64,000 nt of DNA from an uncultured Clostridia bacterium (GCA_946183365.1 CAMHAH010000007.1:1-64000), one strand, 5' to 3'. Counted from the first letter of the stretch, positions 18,964-28,200 are shown. Made by a program: numbers and translations. Notes: generated from the sequence alone by a model not told the origin.

Positions 18964-19950
18964 CTAAGCTGTTTTCTGTGGTTTTGAATTGTTTCTGATT
19001 TCCTCCATTACTCGGAGGATTTCTTTTTCTGTGGGTACGTCGATAATGCCGACAGCGGTAAAGTGGATCTTGACAGGCAAATGTAACTTGCCGTCGATCT
19101 TCACACGCTCGAACACTTCGATCTTACTGATCAGCGTATTGACCGTTTTCTCGTCAAGTTCCTCGATCTCCGTAAACTGTCGGATCGCTTTCAGAAAGGA
19201 TTTGAGATCAGTCGTTGACTGCTCCGCTTTCGTTAGTGCCGATTCGTCAGTTTCAAGCTGTTGCTTCAAGGTCTTTTGCTCGTTCTCATAGCTTTCAGCC
19301 ATCATCGAGTAGCGTTCCTCCGAAAGAGAACCGAGCACATGATCCTCATACACTTTCATAATCAGCTTGATTAGCTCTGTCAGCCTTTTCTTCGCTTTAT
19401 CGATACGGCTTCTTGTAGCTCGCATATTTCGCGCGGTCGCTTCGGAGTTCTTCTTTGCATATAGGTAGAGAAAGACAGGCTCAAAGTTGGTGACATACTC
19501 CGCAACCCTGCGGATCGTCTCAGTTACCAAATCGCGCATTACAGAATCTCTAACATAATGATTTGTAGAACACTTAAAACGATTTGTCTTATACTGAGAA
19601 CAGCGGAAGTATTCGCTGCCGTCTTTTATGTGCTTTCCGGCATGATAATACAGCTTTGCTCCACAGTCGCTGCAAAACATCTTCGGCGTCAGAATGCTCT
19701 TTTTTCCGGTTGACGTTCTTCGTTTTCTGTGACTACGAATCTCCTGCACACGCTGAAAGGTTTCGTCGTCTATGATTGGCTCCTGAGTGTTCGGAATGAT
19801 CTGCCATTCCTCTTGAGGTTTACGGATTCTATCGTGCACCTTATAACTGACGGTTGAACTCTTGAAATTGATTGCGCAGCCAGTATATTCCATGTTGTTG
19901 AGAATGTTCGCAACAGTTGTGTTACACCATCTGCAAGGATTCTCTTGCAT
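18964..19950 (-). pseudogene. Large serine recombinase, C-terminal part only
   Basis: 328 aa matching the middle and end of TnpX-like recombinases: the recombinase domain starts at NTTVANILNNMEYTGCAI, then EPIIDDETFQRVQEIR, a zinc ribbon (FCSDCGAKLYYH ... FRCSQY), a long coiled coil (about 175-260) and a C-terminal segment with DEKTVNTLISKIEVFERVKI. The N-terminal resolvase domain with its catalytic Ser is missing, and a stop codon lies 14 codons upstream in frame. It can therefore not cut DNA and is a relic of the element that brought in this island. The first ATG has no clear ribosome site. Confidence 0.85.
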
Positions 19951-19979
19951 TTCTTTATCCGTTGTGCTATGATGATTAT

Positions 19980-20121
19980 GCTACATAATCTACATTTGAA
20001 TATTACGCAATTAGTAGGCTACCCTTATATCTGTAAGGGGGTAGTTTTAGTTATGCACCTTTATCCGGTAAAAACACAGGCTCGGTGCATATACTGATTG
20101 CGGTTATGTAGATTGTGTAGC
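19980..20121. repeat. Inverted repeat pair enclosing a structured segment
   Basis: GCTACATAATCTACA (19980-19994) and TGTAGATTGTGTAGC (20107-20121) are inverted copies with one G-T position. Between them lie two further palindromes: CTACCCTTA with TAAGGGGGTAG, and TATGCACC with GGTGCATA (about 20052-20088). It could be an element end, a recombination site or a structured leader. I do not recognise an RNA family. Confidence 0.5.
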
Positions 20122-20148
20122 AACAATGAATGAGCTGCGTGTTTTTCG

Positions 20149-20182
20149 GCGCAGTCACATTTCATTTGTGGCTGCGCTTTTT
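20149..20182 (+). terminator. Terminator or attenuator upstream of the three-gene cassette
   Basis: GCGCAGTCACA pairs with TGTGGCTGCGC over 11 bp (one T-G) and is followed by TTTTT. It lies only 23 bases before the next start codon, so it may end a leader transcript. Confidence 0.7.
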
Positions 20183-20204
20183 ATTATATCGGGAGTTTTC
20201 ACAG

Positions 20205-20561
20205 ATGAATATATTGATTTTAGATATCAAAAACGAAGCCTTGATACAACCGCTGAAAGAAAATAATCATCTAAAGGTCGTCACCGGTACTATCCGCCGA
20301 CCAAGGCTGTACCAGATCCCCAATGTGATTTTACTCAACTTTGATGAAGTATTCGGTTATGAACGTAGAGAAACTATCTTAATTGAGATAGCGGCAAAGC
20401 TCCATCCGCAGGTCACGATCATTGCCTGTTCGAAAGAATGGTGTGACGGCACAAAGAAATTTGCGAAGCAATTCGGTGTTGACGATTGCTTTGACAGCAA
20501 TAAGATAAAAGAGCTGTTATACCGAATCGATATATACCGCAAAGCCTACGACGCCGTATGA
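20205..20561 (+). CDS. Small unknown protein, possibly receiver-like fold
   Basis: 118 aa from the ATG at 20205, chosen for the GGGAG site; the longer frame upstream runs through the terminator. It begins MNILILDIKNEALIQPL and contains VTIIACSKEWCDGTKKFAKQFGVDDCF. The alternation of hydrophobic strands and helices is like a degenerate receiver or Rossmann-type domain, but I recognise no family. It overlaps the next gene by 4 bases. It is probably cargo of the integrated element. Confidence 0.6.
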   Translation: MNILILDIKNEALIQPLKENNHLKVVTGTIRRPRLYQIPNVILLNFDEVFGYERRETILIEIAAKLHPQVTIIACSKEWCDGTKKFAKQFGVDDCFDSNKIKELLYRIDIYRKAYDAV

Positions 20562-21010
20562 TCGACAAAGAAAAAACCGCTCTCTTTATCGGCAACCGTG
20601 ATTGCTACCAAGTAAAGGAAGCGGATATTGAGCAAGTGATCATCACAGCGATAGAGAACGTGATCGAGATTTTTCTGAACGGCGGTCAAGGATATTTTGA
20701 TAAAACCTGCGCGGTGATCGTTCACCGATTGAAGAAAACCTATCCTCATATCAAAAGTATACTTGTGATACCTTATCGAGATTTCAAGGTATTCAACGAC
20801 AGCCTGTTTGACGAGATCATCTATCCGTTTGAATCACACACCTTTTCGTGTTACACCTACAAAAGCGGAAGTCCCAAACGCAACCGATGGGCGGTCGATC
20901 ATTCGAGCGTCGCGATCTGCTATGTCTATCGCGCAGGCGGCGCTGAAAGGACATTGAAATACGCAAAGAAGCAAAATCTGATAATCGTAGACCTGACAAA
21001 AGGAGCGTAG
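20558..21010 (+). CDS. SLOG/DUF1273 (YpsA-like) family protein
   Basis: 150 aa. The N-terminus ALFIGNRDCYQV, the central GGQGYFDKTCAVIVHRLKK, and the end VAICYVYRAGGAERTLKYAKKQ fit the SLOG nucleotide-binding fold as in YpsA/DUF1273 proteins, which occur widely on mobile elements of Firmicutes. They are thought to bind nucleotide-derived ligands; the role is unknown. It is coupled to the gene before it and followed after 3 bases by the next one. Confidence 0.6.
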   Translation: MIDKEKTALFIGNRDCYQVKEADIEQVIITAIENVIEIFLNGGQGYFDKTCAVIVHRLKKTYPHIKSILVIPYRDFKVFNDSLFDEIIYPFESHTFSCYTYKSGSPKRNRWAVDHSSVAICYVYRAGGAERTLKYAKKQNLIIVDLTKGA

Positions 21011-21013
21011 TTT

Positions 21014-21364
21014 ATGACGAAGAAAACTTATGTGATCCGAGATAGCGACGGTCGCTATTACCGTTCGTTTTGCGATGGCTTTTTTGCAACAGTACATAGT
21101 CAGGTATTGGTTACGGACACAACAGAGATTAAAAAAGCAAGGAAGTTCCGATCTTTGCGGTGGGCAACGCACCGGGCAAAATTTTTGTCAATCAACGCTT
21201 TTGGCTACTACTATATTTTTGAAATTATCGAAAACGGATCAGAGCCACTGCTGCAAATCCGCAACAAAGACATCATCGACAGAATCAGAAACAGCGACGA
21301 CGAAACAACGAGAGAGATTGAACGAATCATCACAAAGTGGAAAGCAGAGCACGGTCTGGACTGA
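21014..21364 (+). CDS. Unknown 116-aa protein, third gene of the cassette
   Basis: It begins MTKKTYVIRDSDGRYYRSFCDGFF, is rich in Arg/Lys and has no membrane segment. It ends in a charged helix (NSDDETTREIERIITKWKAEHG). AGGAGCG precedes the ATG. I do not recognise it. The tight packing with the SLOG gene suggests one operon. Confidence 0.55.
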   Translation: MTKKTYVIRDSDGRYYRSFCDGFFATVHSQVLVTDTTEIKKARKFRSLRWATHRAKFLSINAFGYYYIFEIIENGSEPLLQIRNKDIIDRIRNSDDETTREIERIITKWKAEHGLD

Positions 21365-21557
21365 TTATTTCCGTTTGTTTCAAGCCGCATAAAATAAGGG
21401 TATACGATACTGGCAAGCAATGCCTTCTTGTACAAGAAGACGATTTTTTACAAATTCTGCGCTGCGCTTCGATTTGAAAAAATGCTTGTTGGTGACAATC
21501 CCCAAACCCCTGAGATCGTCAATTACGTTGACGGCTGCGCGTTCATAGAACGCTGAA
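21365..21557 (+). other. Downstream part of the cassette, no clear gene
   Basis: A short plus-strand frame ends TPEIVNYVDGCAFIER (stop near 21557) but has no good start or ribosome site. It may be a gene remnant of the element. Confidence 0.25.
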
Positions 21558-21595
21558 AACACCCACGAAGATTCAGATTTTTCGTGGGTGTTTTA
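21558..21595. terminator. Bidirectional terminator between the cassette and the second peptide gene
   Basis: AACACCCACGAA (21558-21569) pairs perfectly with TTCGTGGGTGTT (21581-21592), with A and T runs on both sides. It can end both the rightward cassette and the leftward peptide transcript. Confidence 0.75.
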
Positions 21596-21613
21596 TAATG
21601 TTATAATTTAGTG

Positions 21614-21736
21614 TTATCTGTTCGGGGTGAGCGGTAATTCGTCGTCCTCGTATTCAATTCCGCTGGTCATGATGACGTCCTCGGTTTCAAACTCCACCAC
21701 TTCCAGTTCGGTGCGTTCATACTTTTCTTTTTTCAT
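21614..21736 (-). CDS. 40-aa acidic peptide, paralogue of the one at 18351-18473
   Basis: It starts 14 bases after the stop of the second giant protein, with GGAGGGG in the gap. The peptide begins MKKEKYERTELEVVEF, has the same core TEDVIMTSGI and ends YEDDELPLTPNR. It is the same length as the first copy, with 30 of 40 residues identical. The identical position, gap length and sequence argue that peptide and surface protein form a functional unit that was duplicated together. Confidence 0.8.
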   Translation of the reverse strand: MKKEKYERTELEVVEFETEDVIMTSGIEYEDDELPLTPNR

Positions 21737-21750
21737 TCTGAACCCCTCCG

Positions 21751-24700
21751 TTATTCAGGAAAATAGGCGTCTGCTGCCTGCCAGTACTGATACAGAGCTT
21801 TGACGACATTTTGAAGTTTTTCATCCTGCTGATTCTGTGCTTCATCCGGTGACGCGGTCGAATCCGGTAAAACATTTTTACAATAGTTGAGCGGACTGTA
21901 GGTGACTGTTCCACCGTTTACGGTCAAGTTAAATGTGTTGCCGATATGCTTTGCCTTGATTCCCCTGATACGAGCGATCTGATAGCCACCGGAGGCAGCC
22001 GTTTCCACCGTATAATCTCCGCAAGAGAACGTGAGCGTCGTGTTGCTCTTGAAGTAGATCGAAAGTGTCGTCTCGGATTTCAGCGAAAGCGTCGCGCCTC
22101 CAAAGGTCACGCCGGTGGGCAGATCAAACGCCGTTTCGGGAGCTGTGATCGTTACGTCGCCGAGCTCTTTTTCCGTTTCATCCATTATTTCATTCGCAAG
22201 CGTTCCCGGATTTTTGTCAAAGTAGATCTGAGCATACGCACCGTAGTTGAGCATTTTCTTGACAAGCGGAACCGCTGCCGCCAGATCTTCTCTTTCATCA
22301 GCGTGCTCAATCAGATAATCGGCGTATTCCTTAACGGAATAGGTGTACTCTGTGCCGTTTTGATCGCCGTCGATCATCTGCGCCTTAATCTCGGACGTCA
22401 TTTCCTTCGCGGCAACTCTGCACTTGAATACATAGTAGTCCTTGCCGTTCCACTCCTTGATCAACGCGTCCTTGACAAGCATTTTTTGTTCGGTCGTACC
22501 GCTGCCGGCCGGGATAGTGAAGTGCATATAGGCGGTGTCCTTGTGAGCGATCACACTGTCGGAAAGCTCCATGTAGAAGTTGACCGCGATATCGCCGTCA
22601 AGCGAGATCGAATGTCCGACCAGCCTTGTGCCGAGCCCGTCGGCAAACCCGAAGGCTGCCGCAACCGTCACATCCTCATTCGGCATCACAAAGCGGTAAA
22701 CGCCGTCCTCCGGAGTGATCTCAACGTCGTTCACCGTAACGCTCATTACGGAATAGCCCTCATCGGGAGTGACGGTCAGTATGACGGTCTCTCCCTCGCA
22801 AGCGCTCGCGGGAGCCTTCACAACGCCGTTTACCGTCGGTGCAAGCGTAACGGCGTAGGCTCTGTTGAACACCGCTTCGCTGTTGCCGTCAAGACGGATG
22901 GCATAGTTGCTGAGGTTGCTGACGAAGTTTTCGGCGCTTCCCCTGCCGGACAAGCCGGAGGTGAAAGGATTTGCTATCATCGTATTGAGCCGGACGCCGA
23001 TTTTTGCACTGTTGTCAAGCGTGCCGCTCACCGTAATGATATTATAGGGGTTATCGTTGTTCCATATATAAACGTCGTTCGGGTTTCCGCTCGCGGTATT
23101 ATCGGTGATGACGGGCGAACCCGAGACGGTAAGGCTGCCGTTGTTGTAGGAGATCGCGCCGCCGTTGCCTGTAGCGGAGCTGTTGTTCCGTATCTCGCCG
23201 CCGTTGATTGTCAGCGAGTTGTTCGTCCAGATACCTCCGCCGTTCTTGCCTGTTCCCGAAACGGAATTGCCGGTAATCGCGCCGCCGTTCATGATGACGA
23301 TACCTCTGTTCATGATACCGGCGCCGCCGCCGGCCGCCTTGTTGCCGGAGATCGCACCGCCGTTCAGCGTCAGCGTACCGGTGTTGACAATACCGCCGCC
23401 AGAGCCACTGTTAAACGCGCCGGTGATCATGCCGGTCTGCGCGTCGGAGGAATCCGTGATTGTCAGAACGCCGTTATTTGTGATGATATTGCCATTCGCC
23501 GCCGCCGTTTGCAGACTGCGGTCAATAGCAAAGCCGTTGAGGTCAAGTGTTCCGGAAAAGTCAACGACGATCGGGCTGTCGGGCTTCGCATCCGCGAGCA
23601 ACCTCAGGGTGCTGCCGTCTGTCCAGTTCGTCAGCGCCTCGTCAAATGTTCTGTAATAGGTAACGCTGTCGCCGACTGCAACAGAAGCGGCGGCACTCGC
23701 ACTGATCGAGCGGGTATCTGTGAAGGTCTCTCCGTACAAGTCAGCAGTCGCCGTATAGACGATCCTGTCGCCGGTGAATTCGTCACTGACCACAGCGGAG
23801 GCGGTCTCGGAATGATCGCACGCGGCGTTCGCGCAGGGTACGGTCACCGAGGCGCTGCCGTAATCGTCCGCCCAAGTCCACTGCGGATCGCCGGGGATAT
23901 GCGCGTCGGTAAAATCGAGCGTGATCTTATCGTCGATAAAGGAAGTGTCGTCAAACACGGTCGCATGCTTCAAATGGATCGTCGTGCCGCCCTTGACCGC
24001 CGCGAACGCAGTACTGCCGATGCTGACCTGACCCTCGTGTTCGAGCGTCATCTCCAGCGAATAGGTTTCGGACAATTTCCTGTGGCGGCTGAACGCGTTA
24101 TCGGCGATAACAGTCAAGCCGGAGGTGTCGCCCTCTATCTTATTGACATACGCATAATAGAACGCTCTTGCCTTGATCGTGGTGATGTTCTCGTTGAGCT
24201 TGAGTGAAATCGGGGCCTTCCTGGATACCCAACCGCTGTCGATGATACTACTGCCGATAGTTGTAATTTTTTTGCCGTTATAAGATTTCGGAATCTCGAT
24301 ACGGTCGGTCGTATACAGACTGCCCAGATATTTCACGACCGACAAGGTGCCGTCGTCGAGCTCGCCGAATTCAAAATCACTCAGCACAACACTGTCGAGT
24401 ATTTTGTTCGTATTGACGGAGCCGTCCGGATTCACATCATAGAAAATTCCGTCGTCATCGACATAGTATTCAACGTTGCCGAGGACGTACTCTCCCGTTG
24501 AGGTGATTGACGGCTCGGTTCTGTCAAAGTGTCGGTACCTGACAAACTCAGCTTCGATGACCACGTCTGCGGGCGGCATCTCAAAAGCGTTTTGTTCGTC
24601 GAGCTCGTATGTGAAGTCCGGCATGTTTTTGTTATAGGCTTTGATATGGTTCAGGGAATAGCCGTCTTCCGCCGCTATGGTCAGGGTGACAGTCTCGTCG

Positions 24701-27700
24701 TACGCAGCATTCGGTTTATCGGGGATCACAATACCGTTTCCCTTGACATTAACAGATACTTTCCACTTATACGGGACGAACCGATCGTCTTCATACCGCT
24801 CGCCGAGGAAGGTACATGAGGCGGTATAACTCTCACGATAGTTTTCGTCAAGCATACTGCTCTTGCTGACGCGCGCATTCACCGTCTGTACATCGTCGCA
24901 GTCGTTGCATTTGAAAACAGCCTTTGCCCGGCCGAGATCCTCCGCCCACTCCCATTCGGGCTCGGAGTAATCGTGCAGACTCACCGGCGTGAGCATGGTC
25001 GCCGCGGAACGAAGAACGCTGATCTGTTCGCTGTTGAGCGTACCGGAATAGATTTGGTTGTTCCCGTCCTTAAAGCCCTTGCCGTCGGCTACTGTAAAGA
25101 CGGCGTTTTCGCTGTCAATGATTTTGGCGCGGATATAATTATCTATCTGCGTCCAGTCCAGCTTTGCCTCTTTCACGACGGACAGCTCATCTGCGAACAA
25201 GGCGTCGCCCCTGAAATCGAGCCGGTCGAAGCTTCCCTCAGAGATTACCATGCTGCCCCTCGTGATGACGGCAGTATTCGCGACCTCTATTCTGCTGTAA
25301 TGAGCGCTTGTCTGGAGGCTAACGCCGATATCCAGCATACCGCCGTACATTCTGAAATCGCGGAAGCGCGCCTTTGCATTTGTCAGATTGATTCGACCGG
25401 CTTGCTGCGATTGTCCGTAGAGGCTGACGATGGTATTGTCGTCCAAGCCGTCCAGAACGTAATCCTGTGTATCACTCGTCAAATCGACTTCGAAGCCGTC
25501 CGCAAGGATCAGCCTGACGTCACCCCTGAGTGAGAGAAGCGCATTTTTCGCCTGAAGAAGACTGCTGCTGTCGCTGTCAAAAACATACCAGCCGGTGTTC
25601 AGACTGAGCTTTGGATGATCTCTGACGTCAATGTTTGAGAGCTTCATCGCTTCGACTGAGCATTCCGCGCCGTTTTCATCGATATATTCGGTCTCGACCA
25701 GCGGCAGATAGTACGCCGTGAAGGTCTGACCTAAGGCGCCTGTTCTGTAGATATCGCCGGGCGCGTAGCTGTTACCGTCATCGTCCAGCCAGCACGCGAA
25801 GGCATAGCCGTCGGGCGATACGGTAGATTTCGGTATGGTGTAGTCAAATGCCTGATTGACCTTGACTGTATTCGTAACGCTGCCGCTGTTATTTTTCTCA
25901 ACAAATGTGAGGTCAAATTCATTATCCTTGACGCCGCATACGGAGCATGTTTTCGGATGATCGCCCGTCCATTGATGCTCGCCGGTAGAGCCGGTGACCG
26001 CACCGCACCAACGGCACACGTCGGCGTGACGCGTTAGGCTGATCGGTCGCATCTGCACTTCGCTGTGATCACATTCATAGATCACGACGTGCTTGTTGGA
26101 AAAGATCTCTTTAAAGCGTGCGTCGCCGGTGTAAACGTTATTGCCGGTCTTTACCTTCAGCAGACCGCTGAGAACCACCCTGCCCGTTTTGTGGCTCGAA
26201 CCACTCGCATAATCGCCGTAGCCGATCGAGACGCCCCAACCGTCTTCACCCGCGACAGCCTCGACCTTACTGTTGCCGCGGATCTCGCAGTACTCGCCGT
26301 GAGCGTCTTCACCGCCGCCGATACCTGCGCCGTATTCCTTACCCTCGGCGTAGACGTTGGAATCGAGAATCTTGATCGTGCCGCCGTTGCCGTCCTCGCC
26401 GCCGCCGATACCTGCCGCGTCGGTGCCGCCGTAGGCTTTGACGGCGGAATTCGTGATGGTGATACTGCCGCCGTCGGAATCGTCGCCGCCACCGATACCC
26501 GCCGCGTAGCCGCCGCCGTGGGCTTCTACATCAGAATCGGTGATCGTGATAACGTTGCCTTCACCGCTTTCGCCGCTTCCGATACCCGCGCCGTCGGTAC
26601 CGCCGTAGGCTTTGATAACAGAATCGGAAATATCGACGTGACCGCCGGTCGCGTCGCCGCCGCCGATACCTGCCGCGTAATTACCGCCGTGGGCATTGAT
26701 ATCGGATCCAACAATCGTAATATCGCAACTGTTGTCCGCTTCGTTGCCGGTTCCGATACCCGCGCCGTCCTGTCCGGCTTCCGCATAAATGCTCGAATCC
26801 GTAATCCTGATCGGACCGTTGGTTTCGGCTTCGTCGCCGCTGCCGATTGCCGCCGCGTAGCCGGCGCTTTTTGCCGTTACGATACTGTTGTTGATCGTGA
26901 TACTGCTGTAGCCGCCGTCGACGCCGCCGCCGATGCCTGCTCCGGAATAGGTCTCGCCGAACAGCTCGGCGAGTCCCGCGATGATGCCTAACCCCACGAC
27001 GACAAACGCTCTGCCGTAATAGTATTCCATGGGAAGCGGCTGGAGCGAGGTGTTGCTTGCGACGTTGACGCTGCCGGTCATCTTCAATATCTCTTTTACA
27101 AATTCATCGGAGGTTTTATATGCCTTGGACACCGCAGTTACGTTCGAGTCGGTGATGGTGATATCGCCGCCGTCTCCGTACTTGCCGCCGCCGATTGCAG
27201 CGCCGCCTGCCGCGGAGTTTGCGACAACGCTCGAATCGGTGATATTGATTTCTCCGGCGTCGCCTTTATATCCGGCGCCGATTCCGGCTCCGTCTATGCT
27301 TTCGGCAAAAATATCGCTACCGGTAATGTTGATGGGATTTCTCTGATCCTCATTACAGCCGCTTCCGATTGCGGCGCCGGTAGTCTTGCCGCGTTCGACA
27401 ACTGCGTCGATTGTGGAATGTCTGATATTGATTACCGGATTGTTACCGTCCTCACAGCCGCCAATCGCGGCGGCGCCGGTGGATTTGATCAAAAGATCGG
27501 AATCGACGATATTTACCACCCCGCCGGTACCGTTATAGCCGTAGCCGTTACCGATACCCGCGCCTCTGCCGGTATAAATGTCATCATCATCATGGGTACT
27601 GCAATTCACGATATTGACGCCTGCATCGGTGCGGCTTGCCGGAGCGCCGACACCGCCGCCGATCGCGGCTCCGTCATAAGATCTGAGGTTGTAAAAAACC

Positions 27701-28200
27701 AGATTGTTCAAATAAACCGCTTCCGGAGAACCGTTACTGCCGCCGCCGATGATGGCGCCACCATAGGTTTCGCTGCCGTTTACCCGCGTCAAGGACAAGC
27801 CGGAGATGGAGATCGTGCCAGCGTCGCCACCCGAGCCGCCGATATGAGCGCAGTTGTCATAGGCGCCGCCGCCGCTGCCCCACGGCAGCTTGACGTTCAA
27901 ATACCCATTGCCGTTTCCGGTAATCTTCAACGAAGCGCCGGGCTCCACTCCGATACCACAGTTACAATTCAAGGTGGAGTATCCGGATATCTTTATTTCT
28001 ACCTCGCCGTGTTTTACATAGAGCCTGTTGTCGACTGTCAAATCATTGTTGACCGTATAAACGCCCGGAGCAAGATTATCCGAGGTTCTGTTCCTCAGCT
28101 CAGTCACCGCCGCGCCCGCATGAAGCGGAATAACAGTGAACATACTGACGATCATCGTAATGACCAGCAGTACGCTCAACAGCTTACTGATTTTTTTCAT
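21751..28200 (-). CDS. Giant secreted beta-helix surface protein
   Basis: 2149 aa from the ATG at 28200, preferred over 28215 because GGAGG then has normal spacing. A signal peptide (residues 1-30) is followed by about 17 repeats of the type AGIGGG...GTITITDSxVxA (about 110-700), a right-handed beta-helix. A hydrophobic segment (FVVVGLGIIAGLAELF, near 400) interrupts it. Then come a CxxCG zinc-like motif, Flg_new/InlB-like repeats, an LRR_5-like region with ITTIKARAFYYAYVNKI, a second repeat set (NGGAISGN, TVSGSPVITDN, about 1620-1750), a bacterial Ig-like unit, and the C-terminal domain of about 290 aa shared with the protein at 13348-18336. No LPXTG motif or dockerin was found. It probably acts as an adhesin or binds carbohydrate; this is inference. 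Confidence 0.8.
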   Translation of the reverse strand: MKKISKLLSVLLVITMIVSMFTVIPLHAGAAVTELRNRTSDNLAPGVYTVNNDLTVDNRLYVKHGEVEIKISGYSTLNCNCGIGVEPGASLKITGNGNGYLNVKLPWGSGGGAYDNCAHIGGSGGDAGTISISGLSLTRVNGSETYGGAIIGGGSNGSPEAVYLNNLVFYNLRSYDGAAIGGGVGAPASRTDAGVNIVNCSTHDDDDIYTGRGAGIGNGYGYNGTGGVVNIVDSDLLIKSTGAAAIGGCEDGNNPVINIRHSTIDAVVERGKTTGAAIGSGCNEDQRNPINITGSDIFAESIDGAGIGAGYKGDAGEINITDSSVVANSAAGGAAIGGGKYGDGGDITITDSNVTAVSKAYKTSDEFVKEILKMTGSVNVASNTSLQPLPMEYYYGRAFVVVGLGIIAGLAELFGETYSGAGIGGGVDGGYSSITINNSIVTAKSAGYAAAIGSGDEAETNGPIRITDSSIYAEAGQDGAGIGTGNEADNSCDITIVGSDINAHGGNYAAGIGGGDATGGHVDISDSVIKAYGGTDGAGIGSGESGEGNVITITDSDVEAHGGGYAAGIGGGDDSDGGSITITNSAVKAYGGTDAAGIGGGEDGNGGTIKILDSNVYAEGKEYGAGIGGGEDAHGEYCEIRGNSKVEAVAGEDGWGVSIGYGDYASGSSHKTGRVVLSGLLKVKTGNNVYTGDARFKEIFSNKHVVIYECDHSEVQMRPISLTRHADVCRWCGAVTGSTGEHQWTGDHPKTCSVCGVKDNEFDLTFVEKNNSGSVTNTVKVNQAFDYTIPKSTVSPDGYAFACWLDDDGNSYAPGDIYRTGALGQTFTAYYLPLVETEYIDENGAECSVEAMKLSNIDVRDHPKLSLNTGWYVFDSDSSSLLQAKNALLSLRGDVRLILADGFEVDLTSDTQDYVLDGLDDNTIVSLYGQSQQAGRINLTNAKARFRDFRMYGGMLDIGVSLQTSAHYSRIEVANTAVITRGSMVISEGSFDRLDFRGDALFADELSVVKEAKLDWTQIDNYIRAKIIDSENAVFTVADGKGFKDGNNQIYSGTLNSEQISVLRSAATMLTPVSLHDYSEPEWEWAEDLGRAKAVFKCNDCDDVQTVNARVSKSSMLDENYRESYTASCTFLGERYEDDRFVPYKWKVSVNVKGNGIVIPDKPNAAYDETVTLTIAAEDGYSLNHIKAYNKNMPDFTYELDEQNAFEMPPADVVIEAEFVRYRHFDRTEPSITSTGEYVLGNVEYYVDDDGIFYDVNPDGSVNTNKILDSVVLSDFEFGELDDGTLSVVKYLGSLYTTDRIEIPKSYNGKKITTIGSSIIDSGWVSRKAPISLKLNENITTIKARAFYYAYVNKIEGDTSGLTVIADNAFSRHRKLSETYSLEMTLEHEGQVSIGSTAFAAVKGGTTIHLKHATVFDDTSFIDDKITLDFTDAHIPGDPQWTWADDYGSASVTVPCANAACDHSETASAVVSDEFTGDRIVYTATADLYGETFTDTRSISASAAASVAVGDSVTYYRTFDEALTNWTDGSTLRLLADAKPDSPIVVDFSGTLDLNGFAIDRSLQTAAANGNIITNNGVLTITDSSDAQTGMITGAFNSGSGGGIVNTGTLTLNGGAISGNKAAGGGAGIMNRGIVIMNGGAITGNSVSGTGKNGGGIWTNNSLTINGGEIRNNSSATGNGGAISYNNGSLTVSGSPVITDNTASGNPNDVYIWNNDNPYNIITVSGTLDNSAKIGVRLNTMIANPFTSGLSGRGSAENFVSNLSNYAIRLDGNSEAVFNRAYAVTLAPTVNGVVKAPASACEGETVILTVTPDEGYSVMSVTVNDVEITPEDGVYRFVMPNEDVTVAAAFGFADGLGTRLVGHSISLDGDIAVNFYMELSDSVIAHKDTAYMHFTIPAGSGTTEQKMLVKDALIKEWNGKDYYVFKCRVAAKEMTSEIKAQMIDGDQNGTEYTYSVKEYADYLIEHADEREDLAAAVPLVKKMLNYGAYAQIYFDKNPGTLANEIMDETEKELGDVTITAPETAFDLPTGVTFGGATLSLKSETTLSIYFKSNTTLTFSCGDYTVETAASGGYQIARIRGIKAKHIGNTFNLTVNGGTVTYSPLNYCKNVLPDSTASPDEAQNQQDEKLQNVVKALYQYWQAADAYFPE

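Noticed and set aside
21946..24207. 753-aa open frame opposite the giant beta-helix gene
   Set aside because: It lies fully antisense to a gene with signal peptide, promoter and repeats; it has no ribosome site and its composition is that of a codon-bias shadow.
26065..26991. 308-aa frame with repeated ADTCR-like units
   Set aside because: The repeats are the antisense image of the AGIGGG beta-helix repeats.
26150..27900. Regularly spaced GCCGCCGATACC-type repeats that resemble an array
   Set aside because: The spacing follows coding repeats of the beta-helix and the sequence between them is coding; not a CRISPR array.
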